Shown: piece by piece, positions 7,612 to 15,499 of the stretch | Position numbering within the stretch: the first letter of the stretch is position 1 | Layout: each line of letters starts with the position of its first letter | NCBI GenBank assembly: GCA_036251935.1 | Contig: CP133967.1 | Location: forward strand, 1,001,488 to 1,065,487 | DNA: 64,000 bases | Reading direction: 5' to 3' | DNA from: Orbaceae bacterium lpD04 | Lineage (GTDB): Bacteria; Pseudomonadota; Gammaproteobacteria; Enterobacterales; Orbaceae | Made by a program: the position numbers and the translations under genes | Notes under the pieces: generated by a model | Told to the model about the DNA's origin: nothing | What the model saw: the letters and a program-made list of their open reading frames with translations, nothing else | The model's database searches: none

Positions 7612-9114
7612 ATGAATATAAAAAAACATTTACGAGTTATACGGAAAAAATTATTTACAACTTATGAATATGATAAAAGTTCATTATTGACTAGTATGAT
7701 CCAAATTGATGAGATGAAATCTAAATTACTAGGTATGAAATCTAAATTACTAGGTATGAAATCTGAGTTACGAGGTGTGAAACCTGAATTACTAGATATG
7801 AAATTTGAATTGCTAGATATCAAATCTGAATTGCTAGATGTCAAATCTGAAATTAAAAATCAAAATATTAATATAGAAAAATTAATACAATTATCAATCA
7901 ATAATCATAGAGTTTCTAACTCTACATTCAGATACATAAAGAAAAAAAATGAAAAAATATGCGTTTTATTTTTAGTAAATAATCTTAATGCTTGGTATGC
8001 TATCGATGAATTAGTTAGAACATTAACTTTACAGTATGAATTTGAAGTGATTGTAGCTTCATTAAATAAGCGATTTCCAGGTCAAGATGATTATACTGGG
8101 GAAGAGGATGTTCACTTATTTTTGGAAGAAAAGAATATAAAACATATTCGGCTAGGTATGCAGGATTCATATCAGGCTTTGGATATAATTATGTCTATTT
8201 CGCCGGATGTTATTTTCAGACAATCTCAATGGGATCCTGATTATCCCCCTGCATTATCTTCAGAAAATCTTCATTTTACTAAACTAGCAATTATTTCATA
8301 TGAAATATGTAATATAGTTAAAAACACCAAATATATCGATGGTATTAAAGACTCAGCTACTGATAGCTTATTTCATCGACGATGCTGGAGAGTCTATTGT
8401 GCGACCGATTATGTGAAAGAAAATGCAGTTAATAATGGGTCATTAGGCGGAAAACAATTTAAAGTAGTAGGTCATCCAAAGATTGATTACTTATTAAATG
8501 TTGTACCTCACTGGCCTTTTGAATATAAAGGTAAATGTAAAATTCTTTGGTCACCGCATCATAGTATAGGCAGAGGCTGGAGTGATTTTGGTATGTTTCA
8601 TGGCATATGGAAAGATATGATTATTCTTGCTCATGAAATGGATTACATTGACTTTGTTTTTTGTCCTCATCCAGCACTTGTTACTCTGTTGAAAGGAAAT
8701 CATTCCCCAATGGCTAAAGAAGATTATGAAGAATTTTTGTTTACTTGGAATAATATGAAAAATTGTCATCAATACTACGGTGCTGACTATGCAGAAATTG
8801 CAGCAGCTTCAGATTTAATTATAACAGATGGAATTAGTATGTTGATGGAATGCCAGTTGTTGAATAAAGAGATTATTTTCATGGAAAGAGATGGGCACGT
8901 TCCTTTTAACAACATTGGTAATATCTTATCATCAGGGTATCATGTTACGTCTAGTGTAGATGGTGTTCAGAATTTAATATTAGACTATATGTCCGATAAT
9001 TTAAATAGCTTAGTTAATCATCAGAAAAGTAATATTAAAGAACTATTTCCAAATCGAATGGCAATTATTAATATTATTGATGATTTACGTGAGAGTTTTC
9101 TAAGTAATGAATAA
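7612..9114 (+). CDS. TagF/TagB-like (CDP-glycerol glycerophosphotransferase-type) glycosyltransferase with repeat coiled coil
   Basis: The 500-residue protein has three parts. Residues 1-34 are basic. Residues 35-83 consist of seven heptads (MKSKLLG, MKSKLLG, MKSELRG ... VKSEIKN) that should form a coiled coil. From about 115 it has a GT-B-like fold similar to the CDP-glycerol:poly(glycerophosphate) transferase family, with ILWSPHHSIG, VFCPHPAL and SDLIITDGISMLMECQLLNKEIIFMERDG. The last motif is the typical nucleotide-binding end. Enzymes of this family polymerise polyol-phosphate or sugar units of capsule or surface polymers at the inner face of the membrane. No transmembrane segment is seen. 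The gene is isolated and AT-rich, suggesting acquired surface-polysaccharide DNA. Confidence 0.7.
   Translation: MNIKKHLRVIRKKLFTTYEYDKSSLLTSMIQIDEMKSKLLGMKSKLLGMKSELRGVKPELLDMKFELLDIKSELLDVKSEIKNQNINIEKLIQLSINNHRVSNSTFRYIKKKNEKICVLFLVNNLNAWYAIDELVRTLTLQYEFEVIVASLNKRFPGQDDYTGEEDVHLFLEEKNIKHIRLGMQDSYQALDIIMSISPDVIFRQSQWDPDYPPALSSENLHFTKLAIISYEICNIVKNTKYIDGIKDSATDSLFHRRCWRVYCATDYVKENAVNNGSLGGKQFKVVGHPKIDYLLNVVPHWPFEYKGKCKILWSPHHSIGRGWSDFGMFHGIWKDMIILAHEMDYIDFVFCPHPALVTLLKGNHSPMAKEDYEEFLFTWNNMKNCHQYYGADYAEIAAASDLIITDGISMLMECQLLNKEIIFMERDGHVPFNNIGNILSSGYHVTSSVDGVQNLILDYMSDNLNSLVNHQKSNIKELFPNRMAIINIIDDLRESFLSNE
7714..7860 (+). repeat. Seven 21-bp tandem repeats inside the glycosyltransferase gene
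   Basis: Units start at 7714, 7735, 7756, 7777, 7798, 7819 and 7840. The first two are identical and the others diverge gradually. The period equals seven codons, so each unit adds one coiled-coil heptad and unit number can change without shifting the frame. This is a candidate variable-number repeat. Confidence 0.85.
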
Positions 9115-9168
9115 TCTGTATTAGTTTCAATAAAATCGGGACTAATACGGATTATGCTATAAAACTAG

Positions 9169-9486
9169 CTAAGGAAAAGAATGTTCATATTCAACTGTGC
9201 AAATACGAATTGTATATTCTTCATACCATTGTTTTTTGCCCCTATCTTTTCCTTGGCAGTGTAAAGTATCATTTTTCCATTTTTCGATGGCTTCAATTGT
9301 ACTCCAGTATGAAACTGTAATTCCTAATCCTTCTGAATCCCTAACGCTATCGGCGCCTAAAAAGCCGTCTCTTTTTTCTACTTCAATTAGTAATTTTTGG
9401 GCCATTTCAGAGTAACCACAATCATTTAAACTTTTCTTAGATTTGAAAATAACAGCGTAATATGGTACTCCAAATATTTTTTTCAT
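9169..9486 (-). CDS. Antibiotic-biosynthesis-monooxygenase (ABM) fold protein
   Basis: The 105-residue protein reads as a single dimeric alpha/beta-barrel (ABM) domain. It opens with YYAVIFKSKK, has a mid-domain EKRDGFLGADSVRDSEGLGITVSYWSTIE pattern, and then EKWKNDTLHCQGKDRGKKQWYEEY. ABM proteins of this size include small oxygenases and many uncharacterised YqjZ-like proteins. Haem or quinone substrates cannot be inferred here. It is a single-gene unit just outside the tRNA-Ser island. Confidence 0.7.
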   Translation of the reverse strand: MKKIFGVPYYAVIFKSKKSLNDCGYSEMAQKLLIEVEKRDGFLGADSVRDSEGLGITVSYWSTIEAIEKWKNDTLHCQGKDRGKKQWYEEYTIRICTVEYEHSFP

Positions 9487-9676
9487 AAGTTAAATCGATT
9501 TAATGAGTTTTATTAGTTATTGCTCTGCAATATAGATAATTATTTTTGAACTGACAATATTAAAATAATTTGGGGGTTATGCTGAAAAATAAAGCCAATT
9601 GTTTTTTTATAAAATTATAAATTATGGTCACGATGAGTTTAAAAATGAAAAGTAGAATAGTTAGATGCGCTTAAGA

Positions 9677-9790
9677 AAGATGGCGGAAGCGCAGAGATTC
9701 GAACTCTGGGAGGGTTACCCCTCGCCGGTTTTCAAGACCGGTGCCTTCAACCGCTCGGCCACACTTCCGCAATGGAGGTGAATATTAAAG
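9677..9790. repeat. Left 114-bp direct repeat (att site) containing tRNA-Ser
   Basis: This segment is identical base for base to 15500-15613, and the match stops abruptly on both sides (A/G before, G/T after). It holds the complete 88-bp tRNA-Ser plus 4 bp on the tRNA 3' side and 22 bp on its 5' side. Together with the integrase next to the other copy, it marks the far boundary of an integrated element. Confidence 0.9.
9681..9768 (-). tRNA. tRNA-Ser(UGA), copy 1
   Basis: On the minus strand the 88-base gene begins GGAAGTGTGGCCGAG and ends GCTTCCGCCA. The 7-bp acceptor stem pairs, CCA is encoded, and the anticodon loop CTTGAAA gives UGA. The long variable arm is typical of tRNA-Ser. It is identical to the copy at 15504-15591. 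Its 5' flank is element DNA rather than chromosomal DNA. Confidence 0.95.
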
Positions 9791-9792
9791 GG

Positions 9793-9821
9793 TTTCTAGC
9801 GACTCGACTTGCCTATTTCAA
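9793..9821 (-). promoter_or_regulatory. Candidate promoter of tRNA-Ser copy 1, supplied by the element
   Basis: On the minus strand TTGAAA (9816-9821) and TAGAAA (9793-9798) are separated by exactly 17 bases, about 25 bases before the tRNA 5' end. The sequence lies outside the 114-bp repeat, so it belongs to the island. Confidence 0.5.
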
Positions 9822-10056
9822 CGTTAATTTATTCTTGTTTTTGAAAGTTCGATAAATCATCATAAAACATTCTTGGTTGACACTTAGGTTACATATTTTA
9901 TAGTATGATATCAAGGTTTATTTCACGCGAGGCAGTAATTATTTTTTCTTATCTCTCTGTATAAAATAATCAAATTTAAACAGGGGGATAGGGGGAATAG
10001 GGTAGTGTTCACTACTATATGCAATACTCCTTAAAATTTTCTCACAAAAATATCTA
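9822..10056. other. Non-coding left end of the island
   Basis: No gene is seen. A G-rich stretch (three runs of 5, 5 and 3 G) lies near 9981-10003. The remainder is AT-rich and leads into the first hairpin element. Confidence 0.4.
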
Positions 10057-10157
10057 GAAACACCTAAGAGATCCTTAGCTCAATTTTAATGACTAAGCAA
10101 TACGTTTGTATTGGTGAGATTTAAATCGTAGCTCTACGGATCTCTTAGAGCGTTTTA
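10057..10157. repeat. Hairpin element copy 1 (upstream of toxin cassette)
   Basis: An 85-bp core is bounded by a perfect 11-bp inverted repeat, CTAAGAGATCC (10064-10074) and GGATCTCTTAG (10138-10148). An internal hairpin CAATAC-GTTT-GTATTG lies at 10098-10113. The outer stem continues with AAAC (10058-10061) facing GTTT (10152-10155). By eye it is about 80% identical over the core, with no length change, to the element at 12529-12630. Confidence 0.8.
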
Positions 10158-10274
10158 CCGCATTAATTAATGTAACATCCAAAAGCTAAGCTAATTCATG
10201 TAAAAATAGCTTGTTTTTATTAGTCGGATTTTATATGGTTATTACCCATAAATAATGATAATAGTTAATAGCGC

Positions 10275-11951
10275 ATGAATGGAAATCACTTCTGGTTTAT
10301 TGGTGTAAAGGAATGGGAACGCTTACAAAGGGAAATCAATAATCCTAACCCGTTTCACTATCAAACATTTTCAATATCGATTCGTAAAGCCAAACAGCTA
10401 AAACCTGTGAGTCATTTTCATGCTGATGGTTACTTGCCACTTATTAAGCATTGTTTAGCAAATCAAGCTAATTGTCATGGGTTAACTCAAACATTCGATT
10501 TACTTGCCAATCAATATGGCGCAGGGCATTATCTCAAATCACTTGAGCAGAAAAGTCAGGCTTTAATAACAGGGTTACGTAATCAGCAGATTATGCTACT
10601 TGAAGAGTCAGTAAGTTATAGCGATTATACACCTTTACTACCGACTCAAGTTAAGCTTCCAAGTGAAAGAATTTCCACAGAAGAGTTTATTGCAAGCCAG
10701 ATGCCAGATCCAACTAACTGGATTGAATTTCAAATAGAAGGAGCCGGTAACGAGTCTTTCACCCTCTTTAACTCTAAAACGCGTGACGTTATAGCACAAG
10801 GGCAATTAGATGCGGCAGGGCATGCTTATGTCGAAATTCCTGACCAAGCTATTTTTTATGTTGATGTGGTATTTAGTAAAACCAAGGAATATCGTTCATG
10901 GTATTACACGCCATTAGATTACCATGGACAAATGCTGGCAGGTAGCGTAGATGCTATTGCATCAAGTTTAGATATACTTAATGATATTCATCTGGCTGAA
11001 GTGGTTCCTATTGCGAAGTTGTATCAAGTACTTAATTTGTCAAAGTTCTTTTCGCCTAATTCATCAGAGGGCAGTAAAATCATGCCCGCACTGACGGAGA
11101 ATGGCGAACTGATTCGTGCGACGAGTGCGTTTATAACCGAATTTTATCTGTTAGACTTAGCTGGATTTAGTTATATTAAACCGGTTTCACAGTTTGGCCA
11201 GTTTACTAAGGGAGTCGCAGCATTTGGTGTGGTTAATGCAACAGTTACTCCCGTAATGGAAACACGAATAGCGGATTACTTATCAAAAGATGTCGGCTTA
11301 AAACATGCGGTACTTGATTATTTATCGGTTCACCCTGATGATAGTAATGTGGAAGCGCGATTTAAAAACTTCTTAGAAGGGTTAGCATTAGGAGCATTGC
11401 TTGAACCAGTATTTATTGTCTTTAGAATTATTAAAAGTACATTAACAAGAACGTTAATCAATCGGCTTTCAACTCGTCGAATTTTTAGGCTTAAGGCTGA
11501 GGGTGTTAAGGTTGATGCAAAACCCGTAGAAGCGAATGGGAAGAATAGATACGAATATCTGTTAGACAATAGTTTAAAAGATGGTGCAAATAAACAATTA
11601 GAATTATATATAGAATCTTTACGTAGCGGTAAATATAAGCCTGCAACAGCAATTGGGGCTATTGACTCACAAACAGGAAAAATAGTTATGGCTTCTAATG
11701 GCGATGTTCCAGTAAAAATAGCACCAGAATTACAAATTTATGCAGATAAGCTAGGCGGAATTGGTGTCAAAACTTCAAGCGGTAATACTTTGGGGCGTTG
11801 TGCTGAATTTAGAGCTGCAAATGAGTTGCTATTAAGCAATCCTAATCTTAAGATTGATGATATATGGTTTACACCAGCTCTTCGTCCGAGAACTGGGGAA
11901 ATAGTTCCCCGTTGTGAAAATTGTACTAATATTTTTGGAGTAGCGAAATAG
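10275..11951 (+). CDS. Polymorphic toxin with C-terminal YwqJ-like deaminase domain
   Basis: The 558-residue protein ends in a compact nucleic-acid-deaminase-like domain (about 430-558). C509-A-E511 replaces the usual H-A-E, and P545-R-C547-E-N-C550 gives the second zinc motif. This C-A-E plus CxxC layout is that of YwqJ-type toxin deaminases, which modify nucleotide bases in target cells. The N-terminal part (1-400) has no signal peptide. It contains a beta-rich stretch (about 155-215) and hydrophobic helices near 290 and 365-385, and probably serves delivery or translocation, for example as a type VI cargo effector. No secretion gene is nearby. The next gene overlaps the stop by one base, as expected for an immunity gene. 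Upstream ribosome-binding signals are weak, so an N-terminal truncation is possible. Confidence 0.7.
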   Translation: MNGNHFWFIGVKEWERLQREINNPNPFHYQTFSISIRKAKQLKPVSHFHADGYLPLIKHCLANQANCHGLTQTFDLLANQYGAGHYLKSLEQKSQALITGLRNQQIMLLEESVSYSDYTPLLPTQVKLPSERISTEEFIASQMPDPTNWIEFQIEGAGNESFTLFNSKTRDVIAQGQLDAAGHAYVEIPDQAIFYVDVVFSKTKEYRSWYYTPLDYHGQMLAGSVDAIASSLDILNDIHLAEVVPIAKLYQVLNLSKFFSPNSSEGSKIMPALTENGELIRATSAFITEFYLLDLAGFSYIKPVSQFGQFTKGVAAFGVVNATVTPVMETRIADYLSKDVGLKHAVLDYLSVHPDDSNVEARFKNFLEGLALGALLEPVFIVFRIIKSTLTRTLINRLSTRRIFRLKAEGVKVDAKPVEANGKNRYEYLLDNSLKDGANKQLELYIESLRSGKYKPATAIGAIDSQTGKIVMASNGDVPVKIAPELQIYADKLGGIGVKTSSGNTLGRCAEFRAANELLLSNPNLKIDDIWFTPALRPRTGEIVPRCENCTNIFGVAK

Positions 11952-12379
11952 TGAGAATGGATAATAATTTTCTAGAAGATAATGACCTTGATTGGTTTGC
12001 TACATTTAATAAGAGTGAGTTATCTCACTTTACTTCTGGTGGTTCAATTGCAGTACCTGAAAAAATAAAAGAATCAATAGAGAATTACGAAATGCTATAT
12101 GATTATTTTTTGAATTTGAAACAAAAAAGCCATATTGAAATTATGGAGGAAAACTTACCTCATTTTTTGAATCAAGATAAGAAAGAACAATACTTAAGAA
12201 GTTATATAGATATTGCTTCAAAAGGATTGTTTAGTTACGACATTAATTTAACTGATAATCGTTATTTTTTGGTTGCTAAACCCCATAGCCCATTGTTATT
12301 TGCTGATATACCTGAACATATACAGAAATTGGTTTGCCAGTTGTCAGGTGACATTGAATCGGTATTTGAGGTTAAATGA
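11951..12379 (+). CDS. Putative immunity protein for the deaminase toxin
   Basis: The 142-residue protein is acidic, cytosolic and not recognised by family. The GTG at 11951 shares its G with the toxin's TAG stop and has GGAG at 11937-11940. An ATG at 11957 is a less well spaced alternative. Position immediately after a C-terminal toxin domain, overlap and small size are the standard signs of cognate immunity. It should bind the deaminase and protect the producing cell. Confidence 0.6.
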   Translation: MRMDNNFLEDNDLDWFATFNKSELSHFTSGGSIAVPEKIKESIENYEMLYDYFLNLKQKSHIEIMEENLPHFLNQDKKEQYLRSYIDIASKGLFSYDINLTDNRYFLVAKPHSPLLFADIPEHIQKLVCQLSGDIESVFEVK

Positions 12380-12528
12380 GTTCCTGCTTATTTAAACTAA
12401 ATAAGCCTATTAATTACACAATTAACGAAAAAAATAGTTTGACTAGCTTAATCTGTATAATCGAGTTTCGGAGTGCTCTTGACTTTATTAAGTTAGCGAA
12501 GGCAATAGAGTGAGTTAGATTTTTTCAT

Positions 12529-12630
12529 AGAAGCGCCTAAGAGATCCTAATTTCAATTTAAATGGCTAAGCAATACGTTCGTACTAGTTGAGTTTGAATA
12601 GAGGCTCTATGGATCTCTTATCGAGCTTTA
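12529..12630. repeat. Hairpin element copy 2 (downstream of immunity gene)
   Basis: This has the same layout as the first copy. TAAGAGATCC (12538-12547) and GGATCTCTTA (12611-12620) form the terminal stem, and AAGC (12531-12534) faces GCTT (12625-12628) outside it. The first copy has AAAC facing GTTT there, so a compensatory A-T to G-C pair change is visible. The two copies lie 2473 bp apart in the same orientation. Confidence 0.8.
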
Positions 12631-13185
12631 TGATAGAGACAGATAATTAAAACTCCAAAGGAATTGGACAGTTTGGGTTAACACTGTTTTTTAGTATAAG
12701 TTTAATAAAATCAAAAATATATTTTAAAATAGACCGACATTTCACCTGAAAAAATGTATATATATATGTATATAGATGTTTATATATTTAACATACTTTA
12801 TAAGATATAAAATGTAACGTAATAAAATGAAGCTCAATAGCTTAGATTTTAAAATAAGATATTAACCAGTATTCAGCTTATAATCTGTATGAGTAATAAA
12901 GTAACAATGATAAAATAGTAGATATAATAACTTTTAACTTAGGTAATAGAGAGAATGTTATCTGATTTTCTATTCTTAAATTATACATTTTCATCATCAA
13001 GTTAACCCAAATAATTTATCTATAATAATAAAGGTAAATGAATAAAATGTAATGCACTAACTTAGTATCTAATATTTATTTTTATACTGTAAGGTCAAAT
13101 CATTTTCTATTGAGATTTGCACTTAGTACTTGAATTTAAGGATGATAGTTGGTTGAAAAAGACCTTAATAGGTAATCTTCTTCAT
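12631..13185. other. 555-bp AT-rich non-coding stretch in the island
   Basis: No convincing gene is seen. It includes a TA-rich microsatellite-like run at about 12755-12793. It separates the toxin cassette from the leftward membrane-protein pair. Confidence 0.45.
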
Positions 13186-13575
13186 TCAAAAAAATAAATT
13201 TGAAAAGATGTCAGCATAGAGATTGTCAATCCAAGCACTTAAACCTTTCAAAAAGGCTCCTAGGATAATAAATAAAGAAAGAAAAACAATTCCCAATAAT
13301 AGACCAAATATTTTACTGAACAATTCTTTACCAATATTAACTCCGTCTCTTTTTATTAATAGTAAGCTAAGCATAACAATAGTTAACGATAAAACTGTCA
13401 TATACCAAAAAGCTATTCCCCATAGCATTGTGTAAATAGGGAGGCCTACAAATAAGATGTAAGGCCTCAATTTACTCTTTGAATAAACAATGATAATAAT
13501 ATGAATAGTAATACTTATTATAAAAACGAATGCTAAAAGTAAAGCTGCAATATGTAAAATATCTGCTGGGTTCAT
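13186..13575 (-). CDS. Small island-encoded membrane protein (four helices)
   Basis: The 129-residue protein has about four hydrophobic segments (near residues 7-29, 40-56, 58-74 and 88-112), separated by short basic loops such as KSKLRP and KRDGVNIGKE. No family is recognised. It follows the other small membrane gene on the same strand by 22 bases, so the two form an operon. The position between a toxin cassette and the integrase in a mobile element suggests an accessory role such as phage exclusion or immunity, but this is only inference. Confidence 0.55.
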   Translation of the reverse strand: MNPADILHIAALLLAFVFIISITIHIIIIVYSKSKLRPYILFVGLPIYTMLWGIAFWYMTVLSLTIVMLSLLLIKRDGVNIGKELFSKIFGLLLGIVFLSLFIILGAFLKGLSAWIDNLYADIFSNLFF

Positions 13576-13597
13576 CTTTCTTATTTCCTATCAAATT

Positions 13598-13918
13598 TTA
13601 AGAATCATACTCGTTTGTTTTCTTTAACTTCTTTAATATACGAAATGAAAAAATGGAGTAAATACCATTCATGATGATACTAAGCACCAATGGCCATGCG
13701 ATAAGTAAAAGAGCTGCCCAAATAGGTATTCCCCACACGTTAACAGCCCCGTAAGCAGCAACAAAGGCTAATACAACAGGAAAGCCAAGAAGTAGTATAA
13801 GTGCCAATATAGATGTGATTATGATGTTCAAATGAAAAGCGTAGTCAATTCCTAGCCATGCTGCAATAAACATTGCAGTACTAAGTGTAAACATCATTAT
13901 TCTTAATACTAATTCCAT
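13598..13918 (-). CDS. Small island-encoded membrane protein (three helices)
   Basis: The 106-residue protein has about three hydrophobic segments (residues 5-22, 30-60 and 67-93) and a basic C-terminal tail RILKKLKKTNEYDS, which is probably cytoplasmic. No family is recognised. It is the first gene of a two-gene leftward unit. Two similar palindromes lie upstream (13985-14032) and may be its operators. Confidence 0.55.
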   Translation of the reverse strand: MELVLRIMMFTLSTAMFIAAWLGIDYAFHLNIIITSILALILLLGFPVVLAFVAAYGAVNVWGIPIWAALLLIAWPLVLSIIMNGIYSIFSFRILKKLKKTNEYDS

Positions 13919-13984
13919 TCCTAACCCCTATTCATTATTTTCTAGTTAACCTGTTATTATTTTCATTAAACCAAACCAATTCAA

Positions 13985-14032
13985 ATCGTTTAAAACGATC
14001 TTTTATCGGGGAATTGATCGTTAAAAACGATC
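13985..14032. promoter_or_regulatory. Twin palindromes between integrase and membrane operon
   Basis: ATCGTTTAAAACGATC (13985-14000) and ATCGTTAAAAACGATC (14017-14032) differ at a single central base, and each is a near-perfect inverted repeat. The second overlaps the integrase stop. Equal sequence and close spacing suggest paired operator or recombination-accessory sites. No T-tract follows, which argues against a simple terminator. Confidence 0.55.
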
Positions 14033-15425
14033 AACCATATTCACAATAGGGTTGTAACGCTTGCCTGAGTGCATGACTGAGTATTTTGACATGAGCGGAT
14101 TTGCCGTAAGTGTCATAAGTGATGCTTTGTGAACTATGTCCTAATATCTGTTGTGCTGTTGATAGTGGCGTTCCAGTGCTTTTTAGTAGGGTAGCAAGGC
14201 TATGCCTAAATGAGTGGAATGATAAGCCTTTAGGGCTGTTTAATGTTTGCTTAAGTAAGGTACGATTAAACCATTTACTGACTTTATCGCTATACCGCCC
14301 TTTATCTGTCCAAGTTACCTCAAATAACAAATTATTTTTATCTCCTCTTGATTCAACGTAATTCATAAACTCATGATAGTTAAACCCAAAAGCATTATTA
14401 ACAAGGGGAACATAACGAGCACTGTATTGATTTTTTAAACTCTTCCCTTCAATCCCATCTTCATTTATATCAATGTAAATCAGTCCATTTTCTAATCTAA
14501 TAATGTCTTTCACTTGTAATTGGCTAATCTCATTAAGCCTCGCGCCAGTAATGGCGGATAATAACGGAATATAATACTGCCAAGCTAAGCCATTTTTAAC
14601 GTAATGAGCTTTGCATGATGATAGTAATTGTTCTATTTGTTTAATGCTAAATGCATTACGCTTGTCTGATTCTTTCTGTTCATCTTTTAATAATAAATCT
14701 GTGGCTAAATTCTTTTTGATAATGTCGTTCTTTTCAGCCCAATTAAATACCGAAGATAAGAAAATGAGATGTCCGTTGATTGTTCTAGTTGCTATTGTTT
14801 GACTATATTCATGTCGTAACACATCTTTTAAGGAAAAATTTTTAAAGCGTTGCTTTCGGTTTACTGGTAACAGCTTAATTACGCCCCTAACTTTTAACAT
14901 ATCCTTTCTAGTTATTTTGTTCACATCATCTAATTTTAAATAATCAAATATCTCAATCAGTAAAGCTTTGTTAGCTTGTGAGCTTAATTGAGTAGCATAT
15001 TTCCAATTAGTACCTTTCTCTTGAATATAATCATTGCAGAGCGTTATAACCGAAAGAGATTTATCATTAGTTGTGTTTATGCTCTTAGATGAAATTATTT
15101 TGAGTAATGCACTGTCGTTTAATTGGTTATTATCTAGATGATAAAACTCATTACTAACAGTTGCTTTAAAATATGTGACTAGTTGTTCATAGCTGACATC
15201 AGGTGATTCATTAACAATAAGTGTTAACTCATGTTTAATGATAGTAAAAAAACGAGTAGCAATGTGCCTTTTAGTTGTTTTAAGTGATAAGGATGAATTT
15301 TTATTGTCTTGCTTAAGACGAATATAGTAAACAGAATTTCTTAGGTAGAGAAAAACATAATATTTAATGGTTGGTTGGTAGTAAATAGAAGATAAAGCAG
15401 GTTCATTTTTATTCATCATAATCAT
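14031..15425 (-). CDS. Tyrosine-recombinase integrase of the tRNA-Ser island
   Basis: The 464-residue protein has a core-binding SAM-like region (about 125-235) and a C-terminal catalytic domain. Its conserved residues are Arg in ITGARLNEIS (near 295), H404-x-x-R407 in HSFRHS, H430 in LGHSS and nucleophile Y440 in YDTYGK. All five are present, so the enzyme looks active. The N-terminal part probably binds arm-type sites. Its start lies about 75 bp from the right-hand direct repeat, which is the usual place for an integrase that targets a tRNA gene. No excisionase gene is evident. Confidence 0.9.
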   Translation of the reverse strand: MIMMNKNEPALSSIYYQPTIKYYVFLYLRNSVYYIRLKQDNKNSSLSLKTTKRHIATRFFTIIKHELTLIVNESPDVSYEQLVTYFKATVSNEFYHLDNNQLNDSALLKIISSKSINTTNDKSLSVITLCNDYIQEKGTNWKYATQLSSQANKALLIEIFDYLKLDDVNKITRKDMLKVRGVIKLLPVNRKQRFKNFSLKDVLRHEYSQTIATRTINGHLIFLSSVFNWAEKNDIIKKNLATDLLLKDEQKESDKRNAFSIKQIEQLLSSCKAHYVKNGLAWQYYIPLLSAITGARLNEISQLQVKDIIRLENGLIYIDINEDGIEGKSLKNQYSARYVPLVNNAFGFNYHEFMNYVESRGDKNNLLFEVTWTDKGRYSDKVSKWFNRTLLKQTLNSPKGLSFHSFRHSLATLLKSTGTPLSTAQQILGHSSQSITYDTYGKSAHVKILSHALRQALQPYCEYG

Positions 15426-15499
15426 ACTTTTGGTTTACAGTTAGGTGACAGTAAAGTATGTTGTTATGAAATTTACGAATAGAATCAAAAACTTTGTTG

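Noticed and set aside
7662-7844. Minus-strand frame of Ser/Asn/Phe repeats
   Set aside because: It is the complement of the 21-bp tandem repeats of the glycosyltransferase gene and has no ribosome binding site.
7714-7860. Possible CRISPR array
   Set aside because: The repeats are contiguous 21-bp units in a coding frame without spacers; no cas genes are present.
9981-10003. G-quadruplex candidate (G5, G5, G3 runs)
   Set aside because: Only three G-runs are present, so a standard four-run quadruplex cannot form on one strand.
12755-12793. TA-rich tract as a possible replication origin
   Set aside because: It lacks iterons, DnaA boxes or a replication gene, and such tracts are common in this AT-rich sequence.
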